A DNA stretch of 64,000 nt, taken from assembly GCF_000023585.1 (NCBI RefSeq), contig NC_012914.1:1243501-1307500 (forward strand). Direction: 5' to 3'. Shown one piece after another: positions 1 through 8,767 of the stretch. Under the pieces are notes generated by a model that was not told the DNA's origin, made no database searches, and saw nothing but the letters and a program-made list of their open reading frames with translations. Origin of the DNA: Paenibacillus sp. JDR-2 (GTDB taxonomy: Bacteria > Bacillota > Bacilli > Paenibacillales > Paenibacillaceae). The stretch's first letter is position 1, and each line of letters starts with the position of its first letter. A program made the translations under genes and the position numbers.

Positions 1-1545
1 ACGCTGGTGTCGCATATCGTTGCGTTTACACCATTTACGGCAATGAACCTGCTGCCGCTCTTTATCGGCGGAGGACAGATTTTACCGGCTGCCTTTACTT
101 CTTTGTTTTTGTTTGTGCTGCCGATCGTTTATTTCTATCTGCTAACATCCAATCAGCTCTTTGACATTGACTTCATCCTGACAAGGTTTAAATATTATAC
201 GCTTCTGTCCGCCCTGCCGGCTCTCTTGCTGACGCTTGCGATCATCGGAGTGCAGAAAGGAAAGACTGACGTATCCTGGATTGGTTACATTCAAATATTC
301 CTGACGTCTTATGTTGTGATGACTCTTTTCTTGTATGTGAAGGAGCAGATCGATCATAAGTTCCGTCCGAAGCTATTCAAAGCCATGTACAGCTATCAGG
401 ACAGTCTGGACCGTTTCTCGCGCAAGGTTGCAACCGTGATGAAGAGAGCGGATTTGGAGGCTGTGCTGAAGCAAGAGATCAGCGATCTGCTTCCGGTTAA
501 CCGGATTGATTTTGTCCTAGTGGATCAAGCAGACGGCTCCGTGCACAAGCTGGGTGAATCCGACGAGGAGAAAGGAACGTCCTTGTTCCTGCTTCAGGTT
601 GCGGAATCGCTGCAGGTTGGCGAAATGGTGGAACTGCCGCATGGCATCGGTCTTGTAATCGGCCGCCAGCGTTCCAAATACCATGTCGTGTGGATTGGTT
701 CGAAGACGAACCATACCCGGTTCAACTCGGACGAGCTTCGCTGGTTGAAGACGCTCGCGAATTATTCCAGTATTGTCTTTGAGAATCTCTACCTGATCGA
801 AGGTCTGATTGAGGACCTGGAATCGGAAGTTCGCAAGGAGCAGACTACCGCTCCCTGGGTTCTGCGGTTGTTGTTCTGTCTGTCGGAGAACGAACGAAGA
901 AAGCTGGCTGCCGATCTTCATGACTCCGCGCTGCAGGACCAGTTAATCTGGTACCGCAAGCTGGAGGGATTAATGAACGATTATCCTATCTCGGACAATC
1001 TTAGCGATGAGCTGAACGAGATCAAGGAGGGCCTGCTGGATGTTATTCACCAGATCCGGGAGACCTGCAATGAGCTGCGGCCGCCTCTATTGAAAGAGAT
1101 GGGCGTAATCGAAGCCGTTGAATCTATAGTCGAGCACTCGCAGATGCGCGATAATTTCGCCGTTGATTTCAGACCGAAGCCATTCGCCCATCCGCTTAAC
1201 GAAGAGCAGATTACAGCCATTTACCGTATCGTACAGGAATTGCTCAGGAACGCTGCCAAGCATGCGCAGGCGAACCGGGTCACTCTGGAGCTTGAACAGC
1301 GTAAAGGAAGAATCTACTTCCGCTACAAGGACGACGGTATCGGGATGGATGTTGATTATATGAAAGCATCCTTTGAGCATATGGGGCTGTCCGGCATTAA
1401 AGAGCGGGTAGCGAGTCTTGAAGGAGAAATTACGTTCCGGTCGAGGCGCGGAAGCGGGCTGGAGGTTGTAATCAACTTGCCGGAGACAATGACGACCGGT
1501 CGTTCGGAAAGGGGATTATTGCGTGATTCGTATCTTATTAGTTGA
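1..1545 (+). CDS. comP: ComP-like sensor histidine kinase, 5'-truncated by window edge
   Basis: Membrane histidine kinase that would phosphorylate the response regulator encoded next. The frame is open from the first base, so the true start lies outside the window; about 514 residues are visible. The N-terminal part shows several hydrophobic helices, followed by a cytoplasmic linker of about 170 residues. A HisKA_3 dimerisation box (ERRKLAADLHDSALQDQ, phospho-accepting His in LHDS) and an HATPase_c domain follow (N-box ELLRNAAKHA, G-box DDGIGMD, second G-box GLSGIKERV). The 3' end overlaps the comA-like start by 23 bases, so translation is coupled. Pairing with a ComA-like regulator makes a quorum-sensing kinase the best reading; a pheromone gene (comX/comQ) would lie upstream and cannot be checked here. 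Confidence 0.8.
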   Translation, partial: TLVSHIVAFTPFTAMNLLPLFIGGGQILPAAFTSLFLFVLPIVYFYLLTSNQLFDIDFILTRFKYYTLLSALPALLLTLAIIGVQKGKTDVSWIGYIQIFLTSYVVMTLFLYVKEQIDHKFRPKLFKAMYSYQDSLDRFSRKVATVMKRADLEAVLKQEISDLLPVNRIDFVLVDQADGSVHKLGESDEEKGTSLFLLQVAESLQVGEMVELPHGIGLVIGRQRSKYHVVWIGSKTNHTRFNSDELRWLKTLANYSSIVFENLYLIEGLIEDLESEVRKEQTTAPWVLRLLFCLSENERRKLAADLHDSALQDQLIWYRKLEGLMNDYPISDNLSDELNEIKEGLLDVIHQIRETCNELRPPLLKEMGVIEAVESIVEHSQMRDNFAVDFRPKPFAHPLNEEQITAIYRIVQELLRNAAKHAQANRVTLELEQRKGRIYFRYKDDGIGMDVDYMKASFEHMGLSGIKERVASLEGEITFRSRRGSGLEVVINLPETMTTGRSERGLLRDSYLIS

Positions 1546-2179
1546 TGATCATCCTTCCGTTGGCGAAGGAACCAAAACCATGATCGAACAGGATCCTGAA
1601 ATGAAGGTAACGGTGGTGCTGTCCGCAATGGAAGCGCTCGATGCCGTCAATCATGACCCCTTTGATATTATATTGTGTGACCTGAATATGCCCGGAATAA
1701 GCGGTCTTGAGCTCACGAAACGACTTATTCAGCAAGATCCCGACCGCCGGGTGCTTATCTATACCGGCTATGAGATCAGCACCCATTACAACCTGCTGAT
1801 TGAATGCGGAGTTTCGGGATTTATTTCCAAGACGGTGTCACGGGAGCAGCTTCATAACAACATCCGCTGCGCGATGCGAGGGGAAGCGGTTATTCCGATT
1901 ACCCTGCTGAAGCAGCTGCGGCGTAATGAAGTGAAGATTACCCGTGCGGAGAAAGCTATCGAAGAGGTCTCGATTAATGAACGGGACCAGGATATTTTGC
2001 AGGAAGTGGCGAGCGGCAGCAGCAATAAGGATATCGCTGCCAAGCTTCATATGAGCCAACGGACGGTAGAGTACAATTTAACCCGCATTTTCGAGAAGCT
2101 GAGCGTGCGCTCAAGATCCGAAGCGATTGTAGAGGCCAAACGGCTTGGACTTATTCGCATGGAGCAATTTTTAACCTAA
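1523..2179 (+). CDS. comA: ComA-like LuxR-family response regulator
   Basis: A 218-residue NarL/LuxR-type transcription activator, the length of B. subtilis ComA. The receiver domain has the acidic pair D8/D9, phosphoacceptor D53 (LCDLNMPG), T81 and K103. The C-terminal helix-turn-helix lies at about 150-210 (SSNKDIAAKLHMSQRTVEYN). The segments VDDHPSVGEGTKT and YTGYE are close to ComA from memory. The start is GTG with AAAGGGG upstream, inside the end of the kinase gene. Targets are unknown; in Bacillus ComA controls competence and secreted products. Orthology to ComA is inferred from sequence and pairing. Confidence 0.85.
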   Translation: MIRILLVDDHPSVGEGTKTMIEQDPEMKVTVVLSAMEALDAVNHDPFDIILCDLNMPGISGLELTKRLIQQDPDRRVLIYTGYEISTHYNLLIECGVSGFISKTVSREQLHNNIRCAMRGEAVIPITLLKQLRRNEVKITRAEKAIEEVSINERDQDILQEVASGSSNKDIAAKLHMSQRTVEYNLTRIFEKLSVRSRSEAIVEAKRLGLIRMEQFLT

Positions 2180-2322
2180 TTGTTGCTTACCCCGACTTCT
2201 CGCGATTCGCCACCGGTGAACGTGAAAGTCTTCTTATATGGGATAGCTGCCGCGGAAGCCGCAGAATCGTATCCCCGTGTTTTGTCTATGTAAGACCACC
2301 CTAACTTTTGGTTTCCCTCTCA

Positions 2323-2358
2323 ATGCTTACGTCTATATGGCGTAAGCATCTTTTTTTT
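2323..2358 (+). terminator. Rho-independent terminator downstream of comA-like gene
   Basis: A 9-bp perfect stem (ATGCTTACG with CGTAAGCAT) with a 9-base loop is followed by C and eight T. It lies about 145 bases past the comA stop, so it ends either the comPA transcript or a separate small RNA (see finding). Confidence 0.85.
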
Positions 2359-2427
2359 AATAAACAAAGTATAATTGTATCTATAATGTTCGCAGTATAC
2401 ATACGAGTGTGGGGTGGAGGCAAAGCA

Positions 2428-2844
2428 ATGAAATATATATGGTTATGGGTGGTCTTTATTATTCTCTTTACTATGGCTGCTCTTGGTCTGGAAATACTGG
2501 AAGGAAACAAGATTACGACTACGGAATATTACGGGCTGCGTAACATGGGCAGTATCTTCGTTATGTTTTGCTTGCTCTGCAGCATTGTTATATACGTGGT
2601 TACTTTCTTCCCGTTAACATTGCTTCTTACGAGGTTCGTAAAGCTATTACCCGCAAGAATCGTCTTATATTCCATTGCGGGAGGGATAATTGGAATATGG
2701 GTTTTTGATCAATTTTATGATTTGGGCGATGACTATTACGTGAAGGGATATAATCTTAACGTAAATAGCGCCTTAATTCTGTTTGGGCTGGCAGGCTTCT
2801 TCTATTCAATCATGGACAAGTTTTTAGAAAATAAAAAGAAATAA
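2428..2844 (+). CDS. small hydrophobic membrane protein, unknown function
   Basis: A 138-residue protein with about four hydrophobic helices (residues roughly 3-22, 38-65, 73-92 and 110-130) and a short Lys-rich cytoplasmic tail. An open frame extends further upstream, but the ATG at 2428 is chosen because GGGGTGGAGG sits 5-15 bases before it. No catalytic motif is visible and I do not recognise the family. It stands alone between the comA terminator and a convergent ABC-F gene. Confidence 0.6.
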   Translation: MKYIWLWVVFIILFTMAALGLEILEGNKITTTEYYGLRNMGSIFVMFCLLCSIVIYVVTFFPLTLLLTRFVKLLPARIVLYSIAGGIIGIWVFDQFYDLGDDYYVKGYNLNVNSALILFGLAGFFYSIMDKFLENKKK

Positions 2845-2882
2845 AACCTCCCCGGCGCAATCACGACGGATGCGAGGGGAGG
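2835..2882 (-). terminator. terminator of the ABC-F gene
   Basis: Read on the minus strand, a stem CCTCCCC/GGGGAGG is followed by TTTTATTTCTTTTT. It lies directly after the stop of the minus-strand ABC-F gene and at the end of the convergent membrane-protein gene. Confidence 0.75.
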
Positions 2883-2892
2883 CTGTTGGCGC

Positions 2893-4821
2893 TTATTCGC
2901 TTAGTTGTTCCCACTGCTCATAAGCGGCGTTAAGCGAAGCGCGTTTCTCTTCAATCTTGGTTTGAATCTCTTGAATGGCCATATAGTCGTTAAAGATAGC
3001 CGGGTCGGTTAGTTGTACCTCGAACTCGGCAATCTGTTCTTCCAGCGTGGCGATCTCCTGCTCAAGCTGTTCCAGCTTGCGAAGGCGGCTCCGTTCTTCA
3101 CGTTTGGCTTGCTTATCCATTTCGTAGGAAGTAGGAGCTTCTACAACAGGCTGGTTGGATTTGCTAGCCAGTTTTGCGGCTGCTTCAAGGCGGGCTTCCT
3201 CCAGCTCGGCTTTCTTCTCGATCATATCATCATAATTTCCTAGGAAATGCTCGGTTCCTGCCGGAGTTAGTTCGACAATACGTTCCGCCATTTTGTTAAG
3301 GAAATAACGGTCATGGGAGATAAAAAGCAAGGTTCCGTCGTAATCGAGTAGAGCGGATTCAAGCACCTCTTTGCTGAACAGGTCCAGATGGTTGGTAGGT
3401 TCGTCCAGAATGAGGACGTTTGCCTGCTCAAGCATCAGCTTGGCCAGCGAGACGCGCGCTTTTTCCCCGCCGCTGAGGGAGGAAATACGCTTTAGGACAT
3501 CCTCGCCGCTGAACAGGAAGTTGCCAAGCACGGTACGTATGCGGGCTTCCTCCATATGCGGGTAAGTCCCCCATACTTCTTCGAGTACGGTATTGGAAGG
3601 AGTTAACCCGGTCTGCTCCTGGTCATAGTATCCAAGCTTGACGTTTGAACCCCAACGGACGGTGCCTGTCTGCGGTTGTCTTTGCCCAACCAATACCTTT
3701 AACAGAGTTGACTTGCCGATCCCGTTTGGTCCGATGAGGGCAACCGTTTCACTGCGGGACAGCTTGAAGGATACGTGCTGGAAGAGCTGGCGGTCCTTCT
3801 TCGGAAACTTGACGGACAGGTCGGCAACATCCAGCACGTCCTTGCCCGTCTGGCGCTCGATCTCGAAGGTGAAACGGGCTTTCTTCAAGTCGCCAAGCGG
3901 CCTGTCGAGCACATCCATTTTCTCGAGCGCTTTACGTCGGCTTTGAGCCCGCTTGGTTGTGGAAGCACGGACGATATTGCGTTGAATGAACTGTTCCATC
4001 TTTGCGATTTCATCCTGCTGCTTCTCAAATTGCTTCATGTCAGCCTCGTATTCGGCAGCCTTGAGCTCTATGTACCGGCTATAGTTGCCCGTGTAACGTC
4101 TGGCGGCATGGCGTTCGATCTCTATAATGGTTGTAGCGAGCGCATCAAGGAAGTAACGGTCATGGGAGACAACCAGAATGGCTCCGGAATAGCTGCGGAG
4201 ATAACCCTCGAGCCAAGTCAGCGTTGGAATGTCCAGATAGTTGGTAGGCTCGTCGAGCATGAGCAGATCCGGTGCCTGCAGCAGAATGCGGGCAAGCGCA
4301 AGGCGGGTCTTCTGACCGCCGCTTAACGTGCTGATTAGCGTGTCAGCCGCGAAGCTGCCAAAGCCCATTCCGTGAAGGACGCTGTTAATGCGGGTATTAA
4401 TCTCGAAGCCGCCTTGCTCGCGGAACCAGTCGGACTTGCGGGAATACCGGTCGAGAACATCCTCGTATCGTTTGGGATTGTCATGAAGAGCCGGGTCAGC
4501 GATTTGCCGCTCCAGCTCGCGAAGCTCTTGTTCAGCTTCGATCAAATGGGAGAATACGGCACGCATCTCCTCTATGATCGTGCGGTTCGATTGGAGACCG
4601 CTGTTCTGGGCCAGATAGCCGATCCGTGTTTCCTTGGCTTTATGAATGGCACCGGAGTCATAAGAAAGCTCGCCCGCAATAATTTTGAGCAATGTCGATT
4701 TGCCGGCGCCGTTTACGCCTACAAGTCCTACCCGTTCGCGTTCCAGGACTTGCATCGATATATCGGATAAGATGACGTCTATGCCATAATTTTTACTGAT
4801 ATTGGATAACTGAAGCAGCAT
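2893..4821 (-). CDS. ydiF: ABC-F family ATPase (YdiF-like)
   Basis: Soluble ABC protein with two ATPase domains and no membrane part, a ribosome-associated ABC-F protein. At 642 residues it has the length of B. subtilis YdiF. Domain 1 has Walker A GVNGAGKST, signature LSGGQKTRL and Walker B LLMLDEPTN. A basic linker of about 80 residues follows, then domain 2 with GPNGIGKST, LSGGEKARV and LILDEPTNHLD. The last ~90 residues are a charged coiled coil. The start at 4821 is preferred over an in-frame ATG at 4839 because GGAGG lies 8 bases upstream of it. Genes around it match the ydiF-moaC-tat-groES neighbourhood of Bacillus. Its exact role on the ribosome cannot be told from sequence. Confidence 0.92.
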   Translation of the reverse strand: MLLQLSNISKNYGIDVILSDISMQVLERERVGLVGVNGAGKSTLLKIIAGELSYDSGAIHKAKETRIGYLAQNSGLQSNRTIIEEMRAVFSHLIEAEQELRELERQIADPALHDNPKRYEDVLDRYSRKSDWFREQGGFEINTRINSVLHGMGFGSFAADTLISTLSGGQKTRLALARILLQAPDLLMLDEPTNYLDIPTLTWLEGYLRSYSGAILVVSHDRYFLDALATTIIEIERHAARRYTGNYSRYIELKAAEYEADMKQFEKQQDEIAKMEQFIQRNIVRASTTKRAQSRRKALEKMDVLDRPLGDLKKARFTFEIERQTGKDVLDVADLSVKFPKKDRQLFQHVSFKLSRSETVALIGPNGIGKSTLLKVLVGQRQPQTGTVRWGSNVKLGYYDQEQTGLTPSNTVLEEVWGTYPHMEEARIRTVLGNFLFSGEDVLKRISSLSGGEKARVSLAKLMLEQANVLILDEPTNHLDLFSKEVLESALLDYDGTLLFISHDRYFLNKMAERIVELTPAGTEHFLGNYDDMIEKKAELEEARLEAAAKLASKSNQPVVEAPTSYEMDKQAKREERSRLRKLEQLEQEIATLEEQIAEFEVQLTDPAIFNDYMAIQEIQTKIEEKRASLNAAYEQWEQLSE

Positions 4822-4934
4822 GAATAATACCTCCAACAAATAATGACAGGCTTTTCCGTTCCATTATATATTACCAGTCGCCATTGGCGAAAGTTGCATA
4901 ACAATGGTAAACTACATTTAAACAAAAAGCATGT

Positions 4935-5573
4935 ATGGGAAGGCTGATCCGGGAAGCGATGAATGAACAATCAAACGGGATGCCGCTGGATAAGGCAGCG
5001 CTGCGAAAAGCCATCACGCAGCTGCGTGACGGGATCCCTCTTGAAGAGCGTATCATCCGTTCGGAGGCGGCATGCCGGTATTTAACGAATTGGATGATGG
5101 AACATGGAGTGGCAAGCTTTATGTGTTATGTGCCATTTCGTTCCGAACTGAATACCCGTTCGTTGATTGAGTGGGGCTGGAAGACGGGAGCGGAGGTTGT
5201 TGTTCCGAAATGTTATCCGGCGGACCGGTCAATGACTTTGCATAAACTGGACAACTGGAGCGGTCTTAAGGCAGGAGCCTACGGCATTCTGGAGCCTGAC
5301 CCGGATAGATGCCCGGCGCTGCCGGATTCTTATGTTCCTGGTCTCGTCGTTGCGCCAGGGATCGCTTTTGACAAAAAAGGCGGTCGTCTCGGCTACGGCG
5401 GCGGATATTATGACCGTTTTGCCGAGCGGCTGGGCCGTGAGCGGGCGGATGTGACATGGCTTGGCATCGCGTTCGAAGATCAGCTTGTAGACGATATTCC
5501 AATGCAGACCCATGACAGGCGAATGGACGGTATTGTAACTGAGCTTTCAGCAAGAGTTTGGAGTGACGGCTAA
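4935..5573 (+). CDS. 5-formyltetrahydrofolate cyclo-ligase
   Basis: Converts 5-formyl-THF to 5,10-methenyl-THF with ATP, recycling folate in the cytoplasm. The C-terminal signature [14 protein letters not shown] is the ATP/substrate loop of this family, preceded by VVAPGIAFD. The N-terminal basic helix ([12 protein letters not shown]) is also typical. The start is uncertain: ATG at 4935 or ATG at 4959 (204 residues), neither with a good ribosome-binding site. The stop overlaps the moaC start (TAATG). The B. subtilis homologue is YqgN. First gene of a run continuing to tatC. Confidence 0.88.
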   Translation: MGRLIREAMNEQSNGMPLDKAALRKAITQLRDGIPLEERIIRSEAACRYLTNWMMEHGVASFMCYVPFRSELNTRSLIEWGWKTGAEVVVPKCYPADRSMTLHKLDNWSGLKAGAYGILEPDPDRCPALPDSYVPGLVVAPGIAFDKKGGRLGYGGGYYDRFAERLGRERADVTWLGIAFEDQLVDDIPMQTHDRRMDGIVTELSARVWSDG

Positions 5574-6040
5574 TGGAACTGACTCATTTTAACGAACAAG
5601 GTCGGGCACGGATGGTTGACGTCAGCGATAAGGAAGTAACGGCGAGAACGGCAACCGCGCGTACGCAGGTGAAGATGAACCCGGGTACGCTAGCCCGAAT
5701 TAAGGAAGGCAGCATAGGTAAAGGGGATGTGCTGGCCGTGTCGCAGGTAGCTGCGATAATGGCCGCGAAGAAAACATCGGATTGGATTCCGATGTGCCAT
5801 CCGCTTCCGCTTACAGGCGTTAATGTTACCTTCGGGGATAACGGACAAGATGAGCTGTATATTGAAGCAACGGTCAAGACAACCGGTAAGACAGGCGTTG
5901 AGATGGAAGCTTTGACAGCTGTCTCTGCCGCGGCGCTTACCGTGTATGATATGTGCAAGGCGCTGCAGAAGGATATGGTCATCGGTCCCACGTACCTGAT
6001 TGAGAAGACCGGGGGCAAAAACGGAGACTATCGGATTTGA
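5573..6040 (+). CDS. moaC: cyclic pyranopterin monophosphate synthase MoaC
   Basis: Second step of molybdenum cofactor synthesis, turning the MoaA product into cyclic pyranopterin monophosphate. At 155 residues it is standard length. Family motifs present: [14 protein letters not shown] near the N-terminus, the conserved [10 protein letters not shown] (active-site Cys-His region) and [22 protein letters not shown] near the C-terminus, with KTGGKNGDY at the end. It starts one base inside the previous gene (TAATG). No moaA is in the window. Confidence 0.95.
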   Translation: MELTHFNEQGRARMVDVSDKEVTARTATARTQVKMNPGTLARIKEGSIGKGDVLAVSQVAAIMAAKKTSDWIPMCHPLPLTGVNVTFGDNGQDELYIEATVKTTGKTGVEMEALTAVSAAALTVYDMCKALQKDMVIGPTYLIEKTGGKNGDYRI

Positions 6041-6077
6041 CAACCCATGAACGGATAAGGGATGGGAGGAATAATAG

Positions 6078-6569
6078 ATGCGGTGGAAAGTAGCGATATT
6101 GACGGCAAGTGACAAAGGCTCGCGCGGGGAACGTGAAGATACTAGCGCACAGGTTATTCGCGAGCTGGTAGAGGAAGAACTAGGCGGAGAAATTGTCGAT
6201 TACCGGATCGTACCTGACGAACAGGACGAGATCATGGCGGCCATCATCGAGATGACCGAATATTATCAGGCAGATCTGGTCTTAACGACGGGCGGGACCG
6301 GTCTGGCGCAAAGGGATGTAACACCGGAAGCAACCCTTAAGGTGGTTGACCGCCTTGTACCCGGAATTTCGGAAGCGATGCGGATGGGAGCTTTGCAGAA
6401 AACCCGCCGTGCGATGCTTTCCCGAGGAGTATGCGGCATTCGCGGACAAGCGCTGATCATTAATCTGCCGGGCAGCCCGAAGGGTGTTCATGAAAGTCTG
6501 ATGGCGATTATGGATCAGCTGCCTCATGCCTTGGAGATTGTAACCGGCACGCATGGAGATCACGAATGA
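6078..6569 (+). CDS. mogA: molybdopterin adenylyltransferase (MogA/MoaB type)
   Basis: Adenylates molybdopterin before metal insertion. The 163-residue protein is a single MoCF_biosynth domain, with TTGGTGLAQRDVTPEAT (the conserved GGTG and DVTPE substrate loops) at about 73-90 and INLPGSPKG near residue 135. GGGAGG lies about 11 bases before the ATG. The last four bases overlap the next start (ATGA), indicating coupled translation with the MoeA-like gene. Confidence 0.9.
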   Translation: MRWKVAILTASDKGSRGEREDTSAQVIRELVEEELGGEIVDYRIVPDEQDEIMAAIIEMTEYYQADLVLTTGGTGLAQRDVTPEATLKVVDRLVPGISEAMRMGALQKTRRAMLSRGVCGIRGQALIINLPGSPKGVHESLMAIMDQLPHALEIVTGTHGDHE

Positions 6570-7585
6570 GCGGAGCGGATACGATACTGAAGGAAGTTCC
6601 GGTTCAGGAAGCCGTTGGTCTACGGCTTGCCCATGATCTTACGCAGATCATACCCGGAAAGTTTAAAGGACGTTTGTTCAAAAAAGGCCATGTTATCACG
6701 GAAGCTGATATTCCAAGCCTGCTGGATATCGGCAAGGAGCATATCTATATTATGGAGCTGGGCGAGAGCGAGCTTCATGAGGATGATGCAGCCAACCGGA
6801 TGGCTAAGGCGCTTGCCGGAGAAGGAATCGCGCTGTCCGATCCGCATGAGGGCAAGGTCAGCTTGAAAGCTTCAATACAAGGTCTTGCGGAGGTAGACCA
6901 GACTCTTGTGGAAGCGATTAATGAGCTTGGAGAGATTGCCTTGGCGACGGTGAAGACGAATAGCGTTGTACAGGAAGGCCGTGCACTCGCTGCTACCAGA
7001 GCGATTCCTCTTACCGTGCCTAAAGCAAAGGTTGAAGAGGTCGAAAGACTAGCAGCGGAATATAGAGCCGCCAATCAAGGGGAGGCCCCTCTTCGGGTTG
7101 TACCTTTCCGCAAGCTGCGGGCGGGACTTCTGACAACCGGGGGCGAAGTGTTTTCCGGACGTATTCAGGATAGGTTTGGTCCGGCTGTCCGTTCCAAGCT
7201 GGAAGCGTTTGGCTCGGAAGTAGCCGAGCAGCGTTTCGCGCCGGATGACCGACAAATAATTGTCAAGGAAATACACTATTTGCTAGAGCAACGTTATGAT
7301 ATGATACTAGTGACCGGCGGTATGTCGGTTGATCCTGATGACCGGACACCAGGCGCGATTAAAGCGTCCGGAGCGGATATTGTCAGCTACGGCACGCCAA
7401 TGCTGCCTGGCTCGATGCTGCTTATGGGTTATTTGAACGGCGTGCCGATTATGGGATTGCCGGGCTGCGTCATGCATGATCCGTATACTTCCTTCGATGT
7501 ACTGCTGCCTCGTATATTAGCTGGTCAGACTATCGTGAGAGAAGACATTGTCCGTATGGGATATGGCGGTTTGAACAACGGTTAG
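6566..7585 (+). CDS. MoeA-like molybdopterin-binding protein
   Basis: A 339-residue protein with a C-terminal molybdopterin-binding domain (about 175-320; LLTTGGEVFSGRIQD and VTGGMSVDPDDRTPGAI) and an N-terminal ~150-residue segment unlike full MoeA. The closing segment GVPIMGLPGCVMHDP matches the GLPG substrate loop. It is shorter than classical MoeA (about 400) and belongs to the variant often named molybdopterin biosynthesis or binding protein. Its position after mogA supports a role in Mo insertion or cofactor storage, but catalytic equivalence to MoeA is inference. Confidence 0.75.
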   Translation: MSGADTILKEVPVQEAVGLRLAHDLTQIIPGKFKGRLFKKGHVITEADIPSLLDIGKEHIYIMELGESELHEDDAANRMAKALAGEGIALSDPHEGKVSLKASIQGLAEVDQTLVEAINELGEIALATVKTNSVVQEGRALAATRAIPLTVPKAKVEEVERLAAEYRAANQGEAPLRVVPFRKLRAGLLTTGGEVFSGRIQDRFGPAVRSKLEAFGSEVAEQRFAPDDRQIIVKEIHYLLEQRYDMILVTGGMSVDPDDRTPGAIKASGADIVSYGTPMLPGSMLLMGYLNGVPIMGLPGCVMHDPYTSFDVLLPRILAGQTIVREDIVRMGYGGLNNG

Positions 7586-7626
7586 TGTAGTACATAAGCG
7601 TATAACGATGAGGAGGAAGATCGAGT

Positions 7627-7848
7627 ATGTCGGGAATTGGCGCAACAGGATTTATTTTGCTAGCAATTGTCGCTTTGCTGCTGTTTGGACCAAACAAGCT
7701 GCCTGAGCTGGGACGCGCATTCGGGCGCACGCTGAAGGAGTTTAAAGCAGGCGCAAGAGATATGATGGATGATGAGAAGGACAACAAACGGGTTGAAGTG
7801 AACCGTACGGAAAATATCGAAGTGGATAATAAGCGGCTTCCGGACTAA
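7627..7848 (+). CDS. tatA: twin-arginine translocase subunit TatA
   Basis: A 73-residue pore-forming Tat subunit: a short N-terminal transmembrane helix (FILLAIVALLLFG), the FGP hinge (LLFGPNKLPELGRAFG), an amphipathic helix and a charged tail. GAGGAGG precedes the ATG by about 8 bases. It forms an operon with tatC, as tatAY-tatCY do in Bacillus at the equivalent locus. Confidence 0.95.
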   Translation: MSGIGATGFILLAIVALLLFGPNKLPELGRAFGRTLKEFKAGARDMMDDEKDNKRVEVNRTENIEVDNKRLPD

Positions 7849-7884
7849 CCGGGCCCGCTTTTTTGCTGAAAGGGGGCTAAAAAG

Positions 7885-8697
7885 ATGAGTACATCACAAG
7901 ACAAGGCTTCCGGACAGAGTTTCGACCGGGCCCGAATTCGCGAAGAAGGCTTGATGCCGCTATTTGAGCATCTTGGCGAGCTGCGGAAGCGGATTATTTA
8001 TATGCTGATTGTCATCGTTGCAGGCCTTATTATCGGACTCGTTATTGCTGAACCGGCCTATAACTTCCTGATGGAGCAGGAGCCGGCAAAAGGCTTGCAG
8101 CTGCATGCCTTCTCTTTATGGGACGGCATTGGCATATATATGAAATTTGCCTTTGTTATCGCTCTTTTGCTCGCTATTCCGTTTACGGCCTATCAGCTTT
8201 GGGCTTTTGTGAAGCCTGCGCTTAAGCCGAATGAACAACGGGCAACAATCAAATACATACCGTTTGCTCTGATTATGTTTCTGATTGGACTGGCTTTTTC
8301 GTATTTTGTCGTTTTCCCGCTGGCTTTTCATTTCACGCGAAAAGTTTCGGCGAATCTTAATCTGGAAGAAACGATTGGGATTACGCAGTACTTTTCCTTT
8401 ATGTTTAATATTTTGATACCGATTTCACTCTTGTTCGAGCTGCCGCTAGTCATTATGTTCCTGACGGCAATCCGGATTCTTAATCCGGTAAGGCTCCGCA
8501 AGATGAGACGGATTGCTTATTTCCTTATGATCTTTATTGGTGTCGTTGTGACGCCGCCGGATTTCGTATCCGACAGCTTGGTTGCGATTCCTCTTATCAT
8601 TCTGTATGAGATAAGCGTGCTGCTGTCCGGAACGGTATACAAAAAACAGCTTGCCGCTGCCGAGAAACGCGAAGCAGAGTGGGCAGCGGGGCAATAA
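7885..8697 (+). CDS. tatC: Sec-independent translocase subunit TatC
   Basis: A 270-residue integral membrane receptor for twin-arginine signal peptides, with six predicted helices. The conserved N-terminal segment PLFEHLGELRKRI, and the later PFTAYQLWAFVKPAL and VVTPPDFVSD, are TatC signatures. AAAGGGGG lies about 9 bases before the ATG. Its place after Mo-cofactor genes fits export of folded molybdoenzymes, though no such enzyme is encoded here. Confidence 0.95.
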   Translation: MSTSQDKASGQSFDRARIREEGLMPLFEHLGELRKRIIYMLIVIVAGLIIGLVIAEPAYNFLMEQEPAKGLQLHAFSLWDGIGIYMKFAFVIALLLAIPFTAYQLWAFVKPALKPNEQRATIKYIPFALIMFLIGLAFSYFVVFPLAFHFTRKVSANLNLEETIGITQYFSFMFNILIPISLLFELPLVIMFLTAIRILNPVRLRKMRRIAYFLMIFIGVVVTPPDFVSDSLVAIPLIILYEISVLLSGTVYKKQLAAAEKREAEWAAGQ

Positions 8698-8713
8698 GCC
8701 TGCGTTAAGCCAA

Positions 8714-8748
8714 AAAGACCTTGGGACTCCCAAGGTCTTTTTTTTTGC
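8714..8748. terminator. bidirectional terminator between tatC and glgC
   Basis: A near-perfect palindrome (AAAGACCTTGGGA and its complement around one base) flanked by A's on the left and nine T on the right, so it can end transcripts from both strands. Confidence 0.9.
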
Positions 8749-8767
8749 TGCATCGATGCCCGCCGGA

